64,000 nucleotides of DNA from Adiantum capillus-veneris (GCA_014529385.2 CM043942.1:1218501-1282500); one strand, 5' to 3'; shown: positions 10,368-20,531, counted from the first letter of the stretch. A program made the numbers and translations. Notes: generated by a model from the sequence alone, not told the origin.

Positions 10368-11957
10368 TGTAACATTTAATGGCCTAAAATCTTATGTGTA
10401 GCGGAATTTAGCATGAACATAGTGAGCATTTCATTAGAGTTGATTCCTAATGAGAATTACAAGAGTGCTTGGGTGGAGAGAGCAACAAAAAGCATAACAC
10501 CTAGTTAGATAGCATCGACAATACTTTCAAAAGAGAGAGCAATTAAGCTATTGACAACAGTTGAGGACCGGATTTGCATGGAGCCGGTCCCCCCTCCAAA
10601 AGGCTTTGTATTATGGTTTCTCCCATCAAGAGAGACATTGTACAATACAATTCTTTGTGTTCCTTCAAGACGAGCTAGTGCAATGAAGATGGAAGCTTCA
10701 TACACCAAGCAAAACACTTAATCAAACACAACTTGAATTATCCCCGTTCTCAGACCCAAGACCTCACACACCTTCGAAGATGGTGAGAGCTAGCAGGGTA
10801 TGAGAGTAGATTGAGAGGAAAAAGAAGTATCTTACGAGAAAGAAGTACATCTCCTCACATAATCACTCATATTAGCATAGCTTAGCTTAGTAATTAGCTT
10901 GGTAGAGAAGATGAGCATGCATTGAAGCTTGGCTCTTGGTTGGATTTGCATCCACATGCCAAGAGAGTGTTGATGTAGGCTTCTATCTCACAAGCTTGGA
11001 GTAGGTGATGAGCTCTCCATTAAAGCTTGGGAGGAGATAGAGTATTTTCCCTTCACACATGGTCAAGTGTGAGAGTGTGTGTGTCAATGCCAAGCAAAAA
11101 TCAGCCCCCTCTCTCTCTTGGGCGAGCCCTAGCTGCTAAGTTAGTCTGGCTTTTGCCTCATTGGACCTCCCCAGGTCAAGCCAATAGGGATTAAGCAGCA
11201 TAAGTGATAGCCTTCTGACATGTGTCCCCCTTTCCCCTTTTGTGAGAGCTTTAGATAATTAAATAATTAAACTAAACTCTCATTGGACCCCTTTGCCTCC
11301 TGGCCAATAGGAATCAGGCAAGCCATGGGGCTCCTGAATGCTCATTGGACCCCTTGGGAGACTGCCCAATAGTCTTCTAGGACACTTAATTCTTATTGGT
11401 TTCTTTTATTAAATGTTTTTAAATTAATTAAACTAGATTTACTCTAGTCTAATTCTCATTGGTCCACTTCAAGGGTCTTCCAATAGGAATTGGGCATACC
11501 TTGTGGGCATCTGGCCTAGGGAGCTGACATGTGTCCCTCATTCCCTTTGTGTAAAGGGAGCCTGTGTGTGTGTGTGTGGCTTTCTCTCTCATCCCCTAGC
11601 TTTGGGGCTCGCCCCCTCCCATGTAGGGATGTAGAAAGACTTTTTGGGCACACACTAAGCATCCAATTTTCCCTAGGGTTGACCTTTGGACACAACCTTT
11701 GAATTTTGGAACCTTAGCATTTTGGAAGTCTTAATGGGCTGAACCTTAGGGTCTTTTTGGCCCATTGTTTCACATGGCTCTTTTGCAGATGGCCCCCCCT
11801 TTGGATCCCTATTTTCCCTCCTTTGGATCCCTACTGTGGCCGGTCTGCTAACTTAACCAATATTCTAGCTTTTTCTCCCTTGGCACTTCCCCACATTAAA
11901 TGATCAGTTTAATATGAGAAAATCATTTAGGAGAATTAGATATTGATTATTATGACA
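10368..11957 (-). repeat. Element A 5' LTR
   Basis: The upstream LTR in element order and therefore the likely promoter copy. It appears identical to 3069-4658. The ATTGG/CCAAT cluster is at 11160-11493. I did not find a convincing TATA box on the minus strand. It ends in CA followed by the ATATG target duplication. Confidence 0.95.
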
Positions 11958-11962
11958 ATATG

Positions 11963-12114
11963 CATCTAATCTAAGTGTCTGGACATGCATGGTCGGTGAA
12001 CGTAATCACAAAAGTGCCATATCACTTCCTATTTTAGACTGACTTGACTGAACCGAACCCTCATCATGCTGTAACTTATCCACGGACACATAGGGTTGGA
12101 TGTGTCACGTGACA
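11963..12114 (-). repeat. Element B 3' LTR, remaining 152 bp
   Basis: It continues the LTR split by element A. The text from AAGTGTCTGGACATGCA to TGTCACGTGACA aligns with the end of the 5' LTR of B near 16770-16911 and with the end of the solo LTR near 17043-17172. Confidence 0.85.
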
Positions 12115-12127
12115 TCCCCCTCCTTTT
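12115..12127 (-). other. Polypurine tract of element B
   Basis: The minus strand reads AAAAGGAGGGGGA directly against the 3' LTR that starts TGTCACGTGAC on that strand. Confidence 0.85.
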
Positions 12128-12852
12128 CAAAGTGAGGTACTGGTATCGAACTATACGGCGTCGAGGGAGATCGCCAATAGCATCCGAAATCCTGTAAGGG
12201 ACTCTTGGCCGACCCACTTTGATGTGTGGGTCGTGCGGTACTTGAACTTCATAAAGGTCTACAACGCTTGCTTCTTTGGGCCGCGCCGAAAGCAACACAA
12301 AATCATATGTAGCTCCTTCGATGCTTCAACTTCGTCTAGAGTTATGCTTCTTCCTTCTTGAAGAATCTCCATGGCTGAAAATTCCTGAAACCACTTCCAA
12401 CACAAAAACATGAACATACCATTCCATGTAAAGTGAGTGGAAAAAATCCCGTTTTCCTAAAGGACTGTGCATGCAATGTAGATGAACAAAGAGATGGAGT
12501 GCCAAACCGTTCACCACACAAACGCAAACAATGAGATCGAATCTTTCTTTCTGATCTAAAGCAATCGACTGTGGCAATTCACAACGGAAATGCCCATGCT
12601 TGGTGCTTATACTTTCTTGTGCTCTTTCTACAACTGTGTCGTGCCAAGGAAGAGACATGGAATGTGACTTCCTTGAATGCATATCTATCAGCTTTTCATG
12701 AGAAATCCGCATACATCAGTGCTCATTCATGAGTAAAACGTGCTCAATGTACAATATGTCATGCATAGGAAAAGGGATCACATAAAGACGCTGACTAAAA
12801 TATAGGAAAAGATAATGAATGAAACACTCGAACAATGCCGCTGACGAATCAT
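12128..12852 (-). pseudogene. Element B 3' coding remnant downstream of protease
   Basis: Two minus-strand frames are open here: 12298 to 12029 (ARPKEASVVDLYEVQVPHDP, running into the LTR) and 12712 to 12326. Neither shows reverse transcriptase, RNase H or integrase motifs. The first, with a basic RPRVPYRISDAIGDLPRRR stretch, may be a leftover of a pol C-terminus. The second I do not recognise. This is where a normal gypsy element would carry some 3 kb of pol, so the block marks the deletion that made B non-autonomous. Confidence 0.45.
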
Positions 12853-13716
12853 TCAAACACATAGTACTTCTTGTGGGAGTTGTCTGGACCTAGGCTCGAG
12901 AGCTAAGATCGGTTCGTCGTGTTTGATCGAATCTGTCTGTGAGGGTTCTGTGGACCTCGACTCAAAAGACAAGATCAATTCTTTGTAATTGATCAAATCT
13001 GTAACGAGGTTAGCTTCATTAGAGAAAGTATCAACTAACACCTCATCCTTGTGAACAATCACATCATTTTCATGCAAATCATCATGCTTGCGAGAAATCA
13101 CATCTTGATCATCATGCAAATCATCATACTGGTCAATGCCATCTAAATCATCATGCTCATCATTATCATTCAAATAATCATGCTTATCATCATGAAAATC
13201 CTGTGTATCATGCTTTGGAGAAGACGAGACCGAGAGAGTCTCCTTCTCCTGAATCCATTCAATCTTTTCCTGCACATTAGAAATGAGAGATGGAGAATGA
13301 ACAACTTGCTCTCCATGAATGACAATGGGATAGTTACTTTTGGCATTGAAAGTGAACGTATTTTCTGTCCAATCAATGAGAGGGTTATGCTCATGACACC
13401 ATCTAATGCCCAAAATCATATCACATCCTGAGAGAGGAGAGACTAAAACTTTTCTTCGGAAAGCAGCTTGTTGAATAGTAAACAACACATCAAAGCACTC
13501 CTTTGTGATGAGAGAGTCCATACTGGGAGGGAAGCCATAGACCTTGAGAGGAGATTTTGGACTAACCTCTAGGTGGGCTTTCTCAACAAGAGAGTGACTA
13601 ATCACATCATGCATACTGCCTGGGTCAAACAATATGACAAAACGCTGCCCCGTCATATGACTATAACATTTAATGAGAGCCACATCAATGGGAGGGTCAT
13701 GAGGAACTTGGGGCAT
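12853..13716 (-). CDS. Aspartic protease with Asp/His-rich tail, element B
   Basis: A 287-residue open frame. Near residue 30 it has ILFDPGSMHDVISHSL, the same DPGS active-site variant as element A, and then the retropepsin DMILGIRWCHEHNPLIDW segment near 100-117. These place it in the retropepsin family that processes Gag. After about residue 165 there is no known domain, but a low-complexity tail rich in His and Asp (for example KHDYLNDNDEHDDLD). The frame closes at TGA without running into reverse transcriptase. The gag pieces lie immediately upstream in element order. Probably a relic of a gag-pro precursor; whether it is translated is unknown. Confidence 0.7.
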   Translation of the reverse strand: MPQVPHDPPIDVALIKCYSHMTGQRFVILFDPGSMHDVISHSLVEKAHLEVSPKSPLKVYGFPPSMDSLITKECFDVLFTIQQAAFRRKVLVSPLSGCDMILGIRWCHEHNPLIDWTENTFTFNAKSNYPIVIHGEQVVHSPSLISNVQEKIEWIQEKETLSVSSSPKHDTQDFHDDKHDYLNDNDEHDDLDGIDQYDDLHDDQDVISRKHDDLHENDVIVHKDEVLVDTFSNEANLVTDLINYKELILSFESRSTEPSQTDSIKHDEPILALEPRSRQLPQEVLCV

Positions 13717-13733
13717 GATCGTGTTCTCATTTA

Positions 13734-15138
13734 TTACATTGACAGAGTAAATGGGTTTGTGGGTTCTTTAGATTCATTCGATTTAGGCTTAGGACAGGTT
13801 CTTTTTATGTGACCCTTAATGTGACGATGAAAACAATGACCTTCCTTAGAATAAGTGCTTTGCTCTTTCAACGTGATGTATCCTCCTAAAAGTCCTCGTG
13901 CTACCTTTTTATCTGGAGTGAGCTTAGGTTTTAGCAATTGTGTTAGCTTTACCCTTAGGTTCACTTTGAGAGTTCTTTTCTGAGACACTATTGGGAGATT
14001 GGTTAGAAGAGTTACCATTCTTACCATTCTTATCGGTCTTACTGTTGCGAGGGTTCGGAGAAGTTTGAGAGGTTCCTTGAGAAGTCTTGTTCTCCTTAGG
14101 CTTTTCCTTATTGTGTTTCCTCTCTTGTGCGAGAGCAATCGCTACCGCCTTGTTGGGATCAATTGGATCGAGCACCTCGACATCATACTTGATATACTCG
14201 TCCAATCCATAAAGGAATGCATCTTTGCGCTCATCATCCGATTTGCGTAATTGGGTGCTCTAACTGCAAAACACGTTTAGAGAAAGAGATAACCGGCATA
14301 CCATTTTGCTTGAGAGCGTGCCAATTGTCCTTCAATCGTGCGAGGTACTGAGGTGGCATAAAATGCGCCTTGAGATTGTCTTGGAAATCAGCCCAATTGA
14401 AGGAAAGGGGCGTGAATTTGTCGGCTTCCTTTAGGTGCACGGCTAACTGTGCCTCTTGCCATGCGTGGTACCAATTGATGGCATCATCGGCAAGGTACAT
14501 AGCTGCCGTCAAAACCTTGCTATTTCTTGTCTTCTTAGTTGTCGCAAAATAAATATTAAATTGATGCAACCAAGAATGAATAACCGTAGCATCCATCTTA
14601 CCATTACTTACTGAAAGTCAACTTCTCTATGCTGGGTTGTTGGAGTTCGAATCGCAGCTTGCACCACTTGAGGAACTACCAACATCTTTGGCTGGTTGCA
14701 CCACTTGAGGAACTACCAACATCTTTGGTTGGTTCGGAATTCGAGGCAAGAACCTGTCAATCTAATCTTGCGTGCGGAGGTCTCTCTGAACCTCAGATCG
14801 GCCTCAAAGGCCGCTCATCTTTCTTTGGATTTCTCTTTTCTTTGTGCTTTTCTTTCTTTTTGTGCATCACGTTCGTGTTCCAAGGTAATGCGAGTCGCTT
14901 CTTGTTGTTCTGCTTTTCTTTCTAGTTGTGCCATTGCAACGCGATTCATTTCTTGTTGTTGTGCCATCATCTCCAACATCAACTTGACCATTGCCTCCAT
15001 AGGATTTGATACAACTCGTGGCATAGATGGGTAAGGGGAAGGGTCGAGAAAACCTCCTAGTAGTGAAAATTGTTCTTCGCCTCTCTCATGCTCATCACAT
15101 CCAAGCAAAGTATCCACTCCGCTTCGAGTGATGACCAT
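13734..15138 (-). pseudogene. Gag of element B, broken by frameshifts
   Basis: Gag-like coding sequence in at least four pieces. It starts with ATG at 15138 (MVITRSGVDTLLG, then a Gln/Glu/Arg-rich coiled segment with MMAQQQEMNRVAMAQLE). It shifts frame near 14700, where a 37-bp duplication lies, and continues as the capsid-like domain (14596-14234, including AINWYHAWQEAQLAVHLKEA). It shifts again near 14250 into DEYIKYDVEVLDPIDPNKAV, then once more into a zinc-knuckle region, CFHRHIKGHIKRTC. There the second Cys of CCHC is Arg. Not functional as one protein. Confidence 0.75.
14661..14734. repeat. 37-bp tandem duplication inside gag of B
   Basis: Units 14661-14697 and 14698-14734 are nearly identical (GCACCACTTGAGGAACTACC and onward). 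Because 37 is not a multiple of three, the duplication itself shifts the gag frame. Confidence 0.9.
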
Positions 15139-15611
15139 ACACTATGATCTTGGGTTCTTAAGTTCACAAGGAACTTGGGTTCTTGTGGGTCTTGGGTTCT
15201 TGGGTTCTTAAGTTCATGAGGAACTTGGGTTCTTGGGGGTCTTGGTTCTTGTGGTTCTTGAGGGTCTTCTTTTGCTCACAATCTATGTTAGAGAAGGATC
15301 TTCTCTTCACCCGAGTTCTGCTCTTTTCCACGGGTGCACCCCTTGGCGGCCTTGCACTCACACCAAGGCTTCTTTGTCCCACCTCACGTCGATTGGCCGG
15401 CCGCTAAGTGCACGGTCCGCTCTCAATGAGTAAAAAGAGGCACAAGGGAAGGCTGGACAAGCACTTCTTGCTTAGGTTTCCTGTCACTCTTCAAAAAAAC
15501 GATTAGAAGTCGACACGTCCAAGCCAACTTGGGTTTGTGCGACCTCAAAAAGCAAAAAACATTATGTGGTTCTTGTGGTTCTTTCCTTGAGTGATGCAAA
15601 ACACTGCCAAA
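15139..15611 (-). other. Leader of element B with short direct repeats
   Basis: The untranslated leader between PBS and gag. Bases 15145-15265 are built from repeats of CTTGGGTTCTT and TTCTTAAGTTCA(C/T)(A/G)AGGAACTTGGG. No ORF that I believe in. Confidence 0.6.
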
Positions 15612-15623
15612 GCTCTGATACCA
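15612..15623 (-). other. Primer binding site of element B (initiator Met tRNA)
   Basis: The minus strand reads TGGTATCAGAGC one base from the 5' LTR, identical to the site of element A. Confidence 0.95.
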
Positions 15624-15624
15624 A

Positions 15625-16911
15625 TGTTAGGTGCAACAGAAGTAATTGTTGAACTTTGCTCAAGATGAGTACCCCGAACTGTACTGAAGGGTTTCTTTTA
15701 ATTACAGAAGGGAGAGCCTTCCGTTCCTTTAGTGAGAGAGTGCAATGGACACAAACAAAGTGAATGGACACTCTGAATGGAAGTGCTGAGACTGAGAGAT
15801 AGAGAGAGAAGAATACGACACCAGAATGTTGTCAAACCCTCCTCCGAAGACCCCACTGTCTATGGCGAGAGTCGTCTACTTATGATTTCACAAATCTCTA
15901 CAATGCTTGGACTTGCCGACAATGTCGACGACGGTGAGGATGACGACGAGACGGGCAGAAATCTGAAAATGCTAAGGATTGAAATCTGCAAATCATTATC
16001 TGCTGAATTCTGACTCTATGTCAATGACGATGTCGATGAAGACGATGCAACGACGACGCGCTAAAAACGCACATGCTGAAATTTAAAAATGTTAAGGACT
16101 GAAATTTGCAAATCCTTATCTGCTGAATTCTAACTCTATGTCGATGACGATGTCGATGGGAACAATGCAACGATGACACGTTGAAAACGCAGATGCTGAA
16201 ATCTGGGGTTTTTGGGCTGAATTTGCAAACTTCGTGGTATTTGACTGTGCGACGAGGATCTTCTATGGGAAGATGAGATCTGTGAGGTTCAAGGGTTGTA
16301 CTATGATGTTTGACTGCCGAAATATGAAAACATTGATGCTTCTTGGTGTTCCGTCGCGGTGAATTTGCAAAACGCCGGGGCTGTGATTTGCAAATAAAAA
16401 ACTCTAGGGTTGAAAACTGTTCTGCTGTGTCGGTTGTCCTGCAATGCAAAATGCTAGGATTCTTGTTGTGTCTTGCTGATGCCAGGGATGATCTGCTGTG
16501 AAACAAATGCTAGGCTGCCTATGGATGGAAATGCTAGGTCCCTGCAGATGCAAAAACTCTAGCTCTGCTGATGTGGGGGTCTTGCTGAGAAGGTGCCTGT
16601 TGAATGCGAAGTTCTTGCTGCCTCTTCTGCCAGAAAGTGCTACCACTAGGTTTCTATTTATACAAATTTAGAAAAATTGCCCTACCTACTTTCTAACAAT
16701 AGTCACTTAAAAATAATAAGTAAAATATATCAAAAATAGGAAAAATAGGTCTATGCATTGTAAAAATCTAAGTGTCTGGACATGCACAGTCTACAAATAG
16801 ACTCACAAGAGTGCAAGATCACTTCCTATTCTAGACTGACTTGACTGAACCGAACCCTGATCATACTGTAGCTTGTCCATGGACACATAGGGTTGGATGT
16901 GTCACGTCACA
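15625..16911 (-). repeat. Element B 5' LTR
   Basis: It begins TGTTAGGTGCAACAGAAG and ends GTCACGTCACA, about 1287 bp. It aligns with 1991-3068/11963-12114 and with the solo LTR, with many substitutions and indels. Part of the LTR near 16050-16200 is repeated internally (the 'atctgctgaattctaactctatgtcgatgacgatgtcgat' phrase occurs more than once). Confidence 0.85.
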
Positions 16912-16916
16912 TGTCC

Positions 16917-17172
16917 TACAAAGTCACTTATTAATAATAAGTAAAAATAGCTAAAATAGGTTCTGCACATTGTAAAATGCTCATGATGGAATCTGATGGT
17001 AATGCTGATAATCATGTTGTGTGCACCCAGAAATGCAACTACTCTAAGTGCCTGGACATGCACGGCCTGCAAATAGACTCACAAAGGTGCTGGAACACTT
17101 CCTAGGATGAACTGAATCCTTGTAATGAAGTAGCTTGTCCACTTGCACATAGGGTTAGATGTGCACATGACA
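16917..17172 (-). mobile_element. Solo LTR of family L, second part
   Basis: It resumes the LTR interrupted at 1990: TACAAAGTCACTTATTAATA continues the LTR consensus seen in the LTRs of B, and it ends GTGCACATGACA. It is followed by AAGAC at 17173-17177, matching 1094-1098. Confidence 0.8.
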
Positions 17173-17177
17173 AAGAC

Positions 17178-17917
17178 CTTCTCTTTTAGTGGTTGTCTAG
17201 TTTAATTGTCGACTAGCATAGGAGATAGGAAAATCCATGGTTTCCTCTCCTGGCTGATGAGCTAGGATATATCTAATAGAAAAACTTGAAGCATCGACAT
17301 GCACATGGAACAATTTGTTCCAGTCTAGATTTTTTAGTATTGGTCTTGTGATCAAAGTTGCTTAAGATTTTGAAATTATTCCTCACATTTGTCGGTCCAT
17401 TCAAAATGAGTGATAAGGCTATAAATGGGTTTAGCAATTACTGTATATATGTGGATAAATCTACGATAATAACTTTGTATACTTCCAAGACATTTCGTAG
17501 ATATTCCTTAAAAGCATGGCTCATTATTCTTGAAATGTTGTTGGTGCATTGGTCAAACCAAAAGACATGACTCGATAAAGAAAAATTTCCCATTTGGTGG
17601 TGAAAGCCATTTTATGTTGGTCTTTGGGATCTTTAGTCAATTGGTTGTAACCAGAGAAGCCATCCAAAAAATCTATAAGCTTCTTTGCTAGCTACTTGTT
17701 CTAGCACATGATCCGTGATAAAAAGAGAATAGTTATCTCCTTGTATAGTGGCGGCGTTTTTCTTCTTGAGATTCACACACACTTTGAGTTTGCCATTCTT
17801 TTTATGCACCATGACAATGGGTGATACCCAATTAGTGTGTTCTATTTCATGGATGAACTCACCCTCTTTGAGTTTCTTGATCTCTTTCTTGATCTTTTTG
17901 TAAATGTCTTATTATAG
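17178..17917 (-). pseudogene. Decayed Ty3/gypsy reverse transcriptase and RNase H start
   Basis: On the minus strand from 17917 this reads as gypsy RT with stops and frameshifts: an entry motif WVSPIVMVHKKNGKLKVCVN, a damaged middle region, then the start of RNase H (FHVHVDASSFSIRYILAHQP). It ends against the AAGAC duplication in RNase H. The rest of that domain lies at 1098 and below, so this and feature 1-1098 are one gene split by about 16 kb of later insertions. At 17917 it is cut again by a repeat beginning TGATAGCC. Confidence 0.75.
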
Positions 17918-19050
17918 TGATAGCCGTTTTTCGGCTCTCCGTAATTGCCATAGTGAGTTACTCCACCCTACCAAAATCACCTAAACACTGTGGCTATTTT
18001 TACCTTTTCATTGTACATAGGCGTGCGTGAGTTAGGGGGCTTTTCCCATATCTTCTTAAAACCCTCAGTTAGTAGTCATTGGGCTAGTTGAGCCAAAAAA
18101 ATAAAAAAATAAGATATATTATGGCCCATTTGTGTGTAAATATTTCATTGTATATAGGGCCTAAATATAAGGAATTTTCATAATTATTTTGGTATTTATT
18201 TAAATATTTCTACCTAGGTGTGTTATATTTGCCTATGTATGCTATGTACATTGACTCACCATTACCACCATTTTCTTACCATTTTGCATGCTTTTTATTT
18301 CTTATAAAAATATCTTCACACAAGCTTCTCTTATTTTTGATGTGAATCCACTCCTAAGAAAAAACCTCAAAAATACTTTCCACCATCAGTCATTGCCTTT
18401 CACTAAATTCCTATTTCTTACAGCTATTATTTCTTACCTCTTGTAAATAAATATACATCAAAAAAACAAATGAGGACCCTCCTCATTTGATTCCCTATAA
18501 TTTCATATATTTATTTTTTATATATTTATAGCCCACACTATTCTAGATTCCATAATTTGTTTATATATACTAGCGTGTCTTTTGTCATCATATCCATGTA
18601 TTGTATTTGTGCATAATCCACAACCATGCACATTTTCAAACCCCGAGAAATCAATTATGTTATGCTCTCATGCAAGGAGGGGCTCTCCTTTGGAGCCATT
18701 TGCAAATTCAACAAAAGGGGGGCCACTGAAGATTTTTTGTGAAGAAAAAACAGGTCTTTTGGTGGGATTTTTAATATCCATCTCCACTTCGAATTTGAAT
18801 TGGTGGTCAAAAGAGAAAATGTGGACTAAGAGCTGAATAATCTCCTCAAACATTTTGGTGAATTTTGGAGCAACCACCGGTGAGCTATGATTTTTTGAGT
18901 GGACGGGGTCTAGTCTTGTCTGAGTTACACTCTCTTCTGTGGACGTGGTGCTAATTTGACTTTTGACACTTTTAGCTCCCGAATTAACAAAGGCTTCTGA
19001 CCTTAAATACATAATAATGAAAGTTTTGTTGCAAACTTAAAGCTTACCTG
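17918..19050 (+). repeat. Diverged LTR-like repeat, copy 1
   Basis: It begins TGATAGCCGTTTTTCGGCTC and aligns collinearly with 56606 onward, the 5' LTR of element D. Shared stretches include CTAAACACTGTGG, TATTATGGCCCATTTG and TCTTACCATTTTGCAT, and, more diverged, an A-rich 'gtggaaaaaga' region. It interrupts the RT remnant at a TG boundary. The right edge is unclear, near 19050. ORFs here on either strand are not supported. Confidence 0.55.
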
Positions 19051-19293
19051 GACTCCTTCTTCCTGTATAGCTTTGTGATGACCTCCTTCTGGGATCTACA
19101 CAAGGATGGTTAGTCTGTTCACAAGTGTTTTCCCTGAATTACCAAAAAATCTTTCAAGTATATACAAAAACTACTTAGTCAGTCTTCTGGTGGTCCAATT
19201 TCAATTATGAAATGATGGCTGGGATCTATATAGAGAGTATGTCCTAGCAGTATAGTCACAAATTGCAAAAAGTGTCTGATTCACTACTTCTTT

Positions 19294-19907
19294 AGTCTAT
19301 CGCGATAGACTGACAGTTTGCTCTGCCACAAGTCAATTCAAAATTGTGACTTTACCCTTGAGTTCCAGTTACCCTCTATAGCCTATCCCCCAAGTTTTGT
19401 GAAGTTTGGACACTTGGGTTGGGTTTTGGTCCCATTTTAGTATTTCAGTCGGAGCTTGATTCTCTATGTGACCCTCAGCTTGACCTTCAGTGATCTAAAT
19501 GCCTTGAATTTTGGTGTGTCTGCTATTTAGGCCTTGATAAAGCTCTCCCTAGGGAAAATTCGAAAGAAAAGTTCCCCAGCAGAAATTTCCTTGGTCTATC
19601 GCGATAGACTGAGCACTTTCTCCATTTTCAGCTTTTTTCCAAAGTTTTCTCCACAGTTGGTTTAGCCTCCCCTTGTGTAGTGCATTAACCAATTTTGGCA
19701 TTGTTTGGACATTTGGTCAAAGACTTCTTGCCTTTGTCTCTGAATTCAGACTCCAAACACCAGTTTTGAAGTTTTGGGGTCAAAATTGGTGTTCAAATTC
19801 ACTAAATTTTTGTGAGTACCCTTGTATTGATGTGTTAAGCTTGTGGTAAAAGGTTTTTTTGCTTGTTGCTAGACAAACACCACCTTCACTAGTCTATCGC
19901 GATAGAC
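19294..19907 (-). repeat. ~299-bp repeat array with a perfect palindrome per unit
   Basis: The palindrome GTCTATCGCGATAGAC occurs at 19295-19310, 19594-19609 and 19892-19907; the first extends to 18 bp. Centres are 299 and 298 bp apart. Units have diverged, but each carries a 'gttttgtgaagtttggac'-like stretch about 80-110 bp after the palindrome, so this is an old tandem array. A weaker relative, CTCTCGCGATAGAC, lies in the LTR at 20865. The rest of 19051-20512 has no believable ORF. Confidence 0.8.
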
Positions 19908-20512
19908 CAGGCAGTGAGCAATGGGGACTTAATTTTCTGTCTGTTTTTGCATAGTCTTGTTCCCTGTGTCCATATAAGTCTATCCGCGAAGAGTTATGAA
20001 GTTTGGACTTATTTTGACCTCAAACTCAAGCACTTCACAAATTTCACTTTTCTTTGACAATTCACAACTCCATTGCACTTGAAGTGATGCAAATTTGATG
20101 ACACTGCATCTTAAACTTGTGCACATCAGTCATACCTCATGACACAGTCAGTTTACCCTTGGCTAATGGTTATATCTCATCTTGGCCTCTTTAGGTTCAC
20201 TTAGTGTTTCCTTATGACAATCACTTGTTTCTTTTTTTGTTTGTTTTTTGCGGTTTTATAGCGTTTTTCTACTCTATTTCTTTACAAGTATAACAAGCAC
20301 TCAAACCAAAAACCATAACTCCACATTATCCTATTTAACTAAATCTAACTAGTCGCAGACCTTCGGCAAGACACAGGCTTCCTAGCTATCCACTAGACCT
20401 CAAGATACTCTATCCTGGATCTTGTTCTAAAAGTTTAAGCTCTCTCTAGTCAAGACTAAAGTAATCTAACCATCACACGAGTGACGTAGATCTCCCTACT
20501 TAAGGTCTTGTG

Positions 20513-20530
20513 TCCCCGGCAGCGGCGCCA
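20513..20530 (-). other. Primer binding site, Athila/Tat type
   Basis: The minus strand reads TGGCGCCGCTGCCGGGGA, the classic 18-nt PBS of Athila/Tat-type gypsy elements with one change from the usual TGGCGCCGTTGCCGGGGA. It lies one base from an LTR starting at 20532, so that LTR is a 5' LTR on the minus strand. Confidence 0.9.
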
Positions 20531-20531
20531 A

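Larger units (their letters stand above)
3069..11957 (-). mobile_element. Element A: intact, recently inserted Ty3/gypsy chromovirus
   Basis: An 8889-bp element with two 1590-bp LTRs that begin TG and end CA. They keep a constant 7299-bp offset end to end, and I found no difference where I compared them. It is flanked by ATATG at 3064-3068 and 11958-11962, a perfect 5-bp target duplication. In element order (right to left) it has the 5' LTR, a 12-nt PBS, a leader, one uninterrupted gag-pol frame of 1649 codons, a PPT and the 3' LTR. Apparently identical LTRs, an open frame and a perfect duplication together mean very recent transposition. It is potentially autonomous. It sits inside the 3' LTR of element B. 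Confidence 0.95.
1991..16911 (-). mobile_element. Element B: non-autonomous gag-protease LTR retrotransposon, with element A nested in it
   Basis: Element B consists of a 3' LTR (1991-3068 plus 11963-12114), PPT (12115-12127), internal region (12128-15611), PBS (15612-15623) and 5' LTR (15625-16911). Its internal region is only about 3.5 kb. It holds gag and an aspartic protease but no recognisable reverse transcriptase, RNase H or integrase. Flanks are TGCCC (1986-1990) and TGTCC (16912-16916), a 5-bp target duplication with one C-to-T change. The LTRs differ by many substitutions and indels (about 1230 against 1287 bp), so the insertion is old. It presumably used enzymes from a relative; its protease motif and PBS match those of element A. 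Confidence 0.8.

Noticed and set aside
18668-19012. 114-codon minus frame and 84-codon plus frame
   Set aside because: Lie in the diverged LTR-like repeat; the homologous stretch at 57.3-57.6 kb has no matching frame.
19294-19907. Regularly spaced repeats suggestive of a CRISPR array
   Set aside because: Only three repeats with ~280-bp diverged homologous spacers in plant repeat DNA; not CRISPR.
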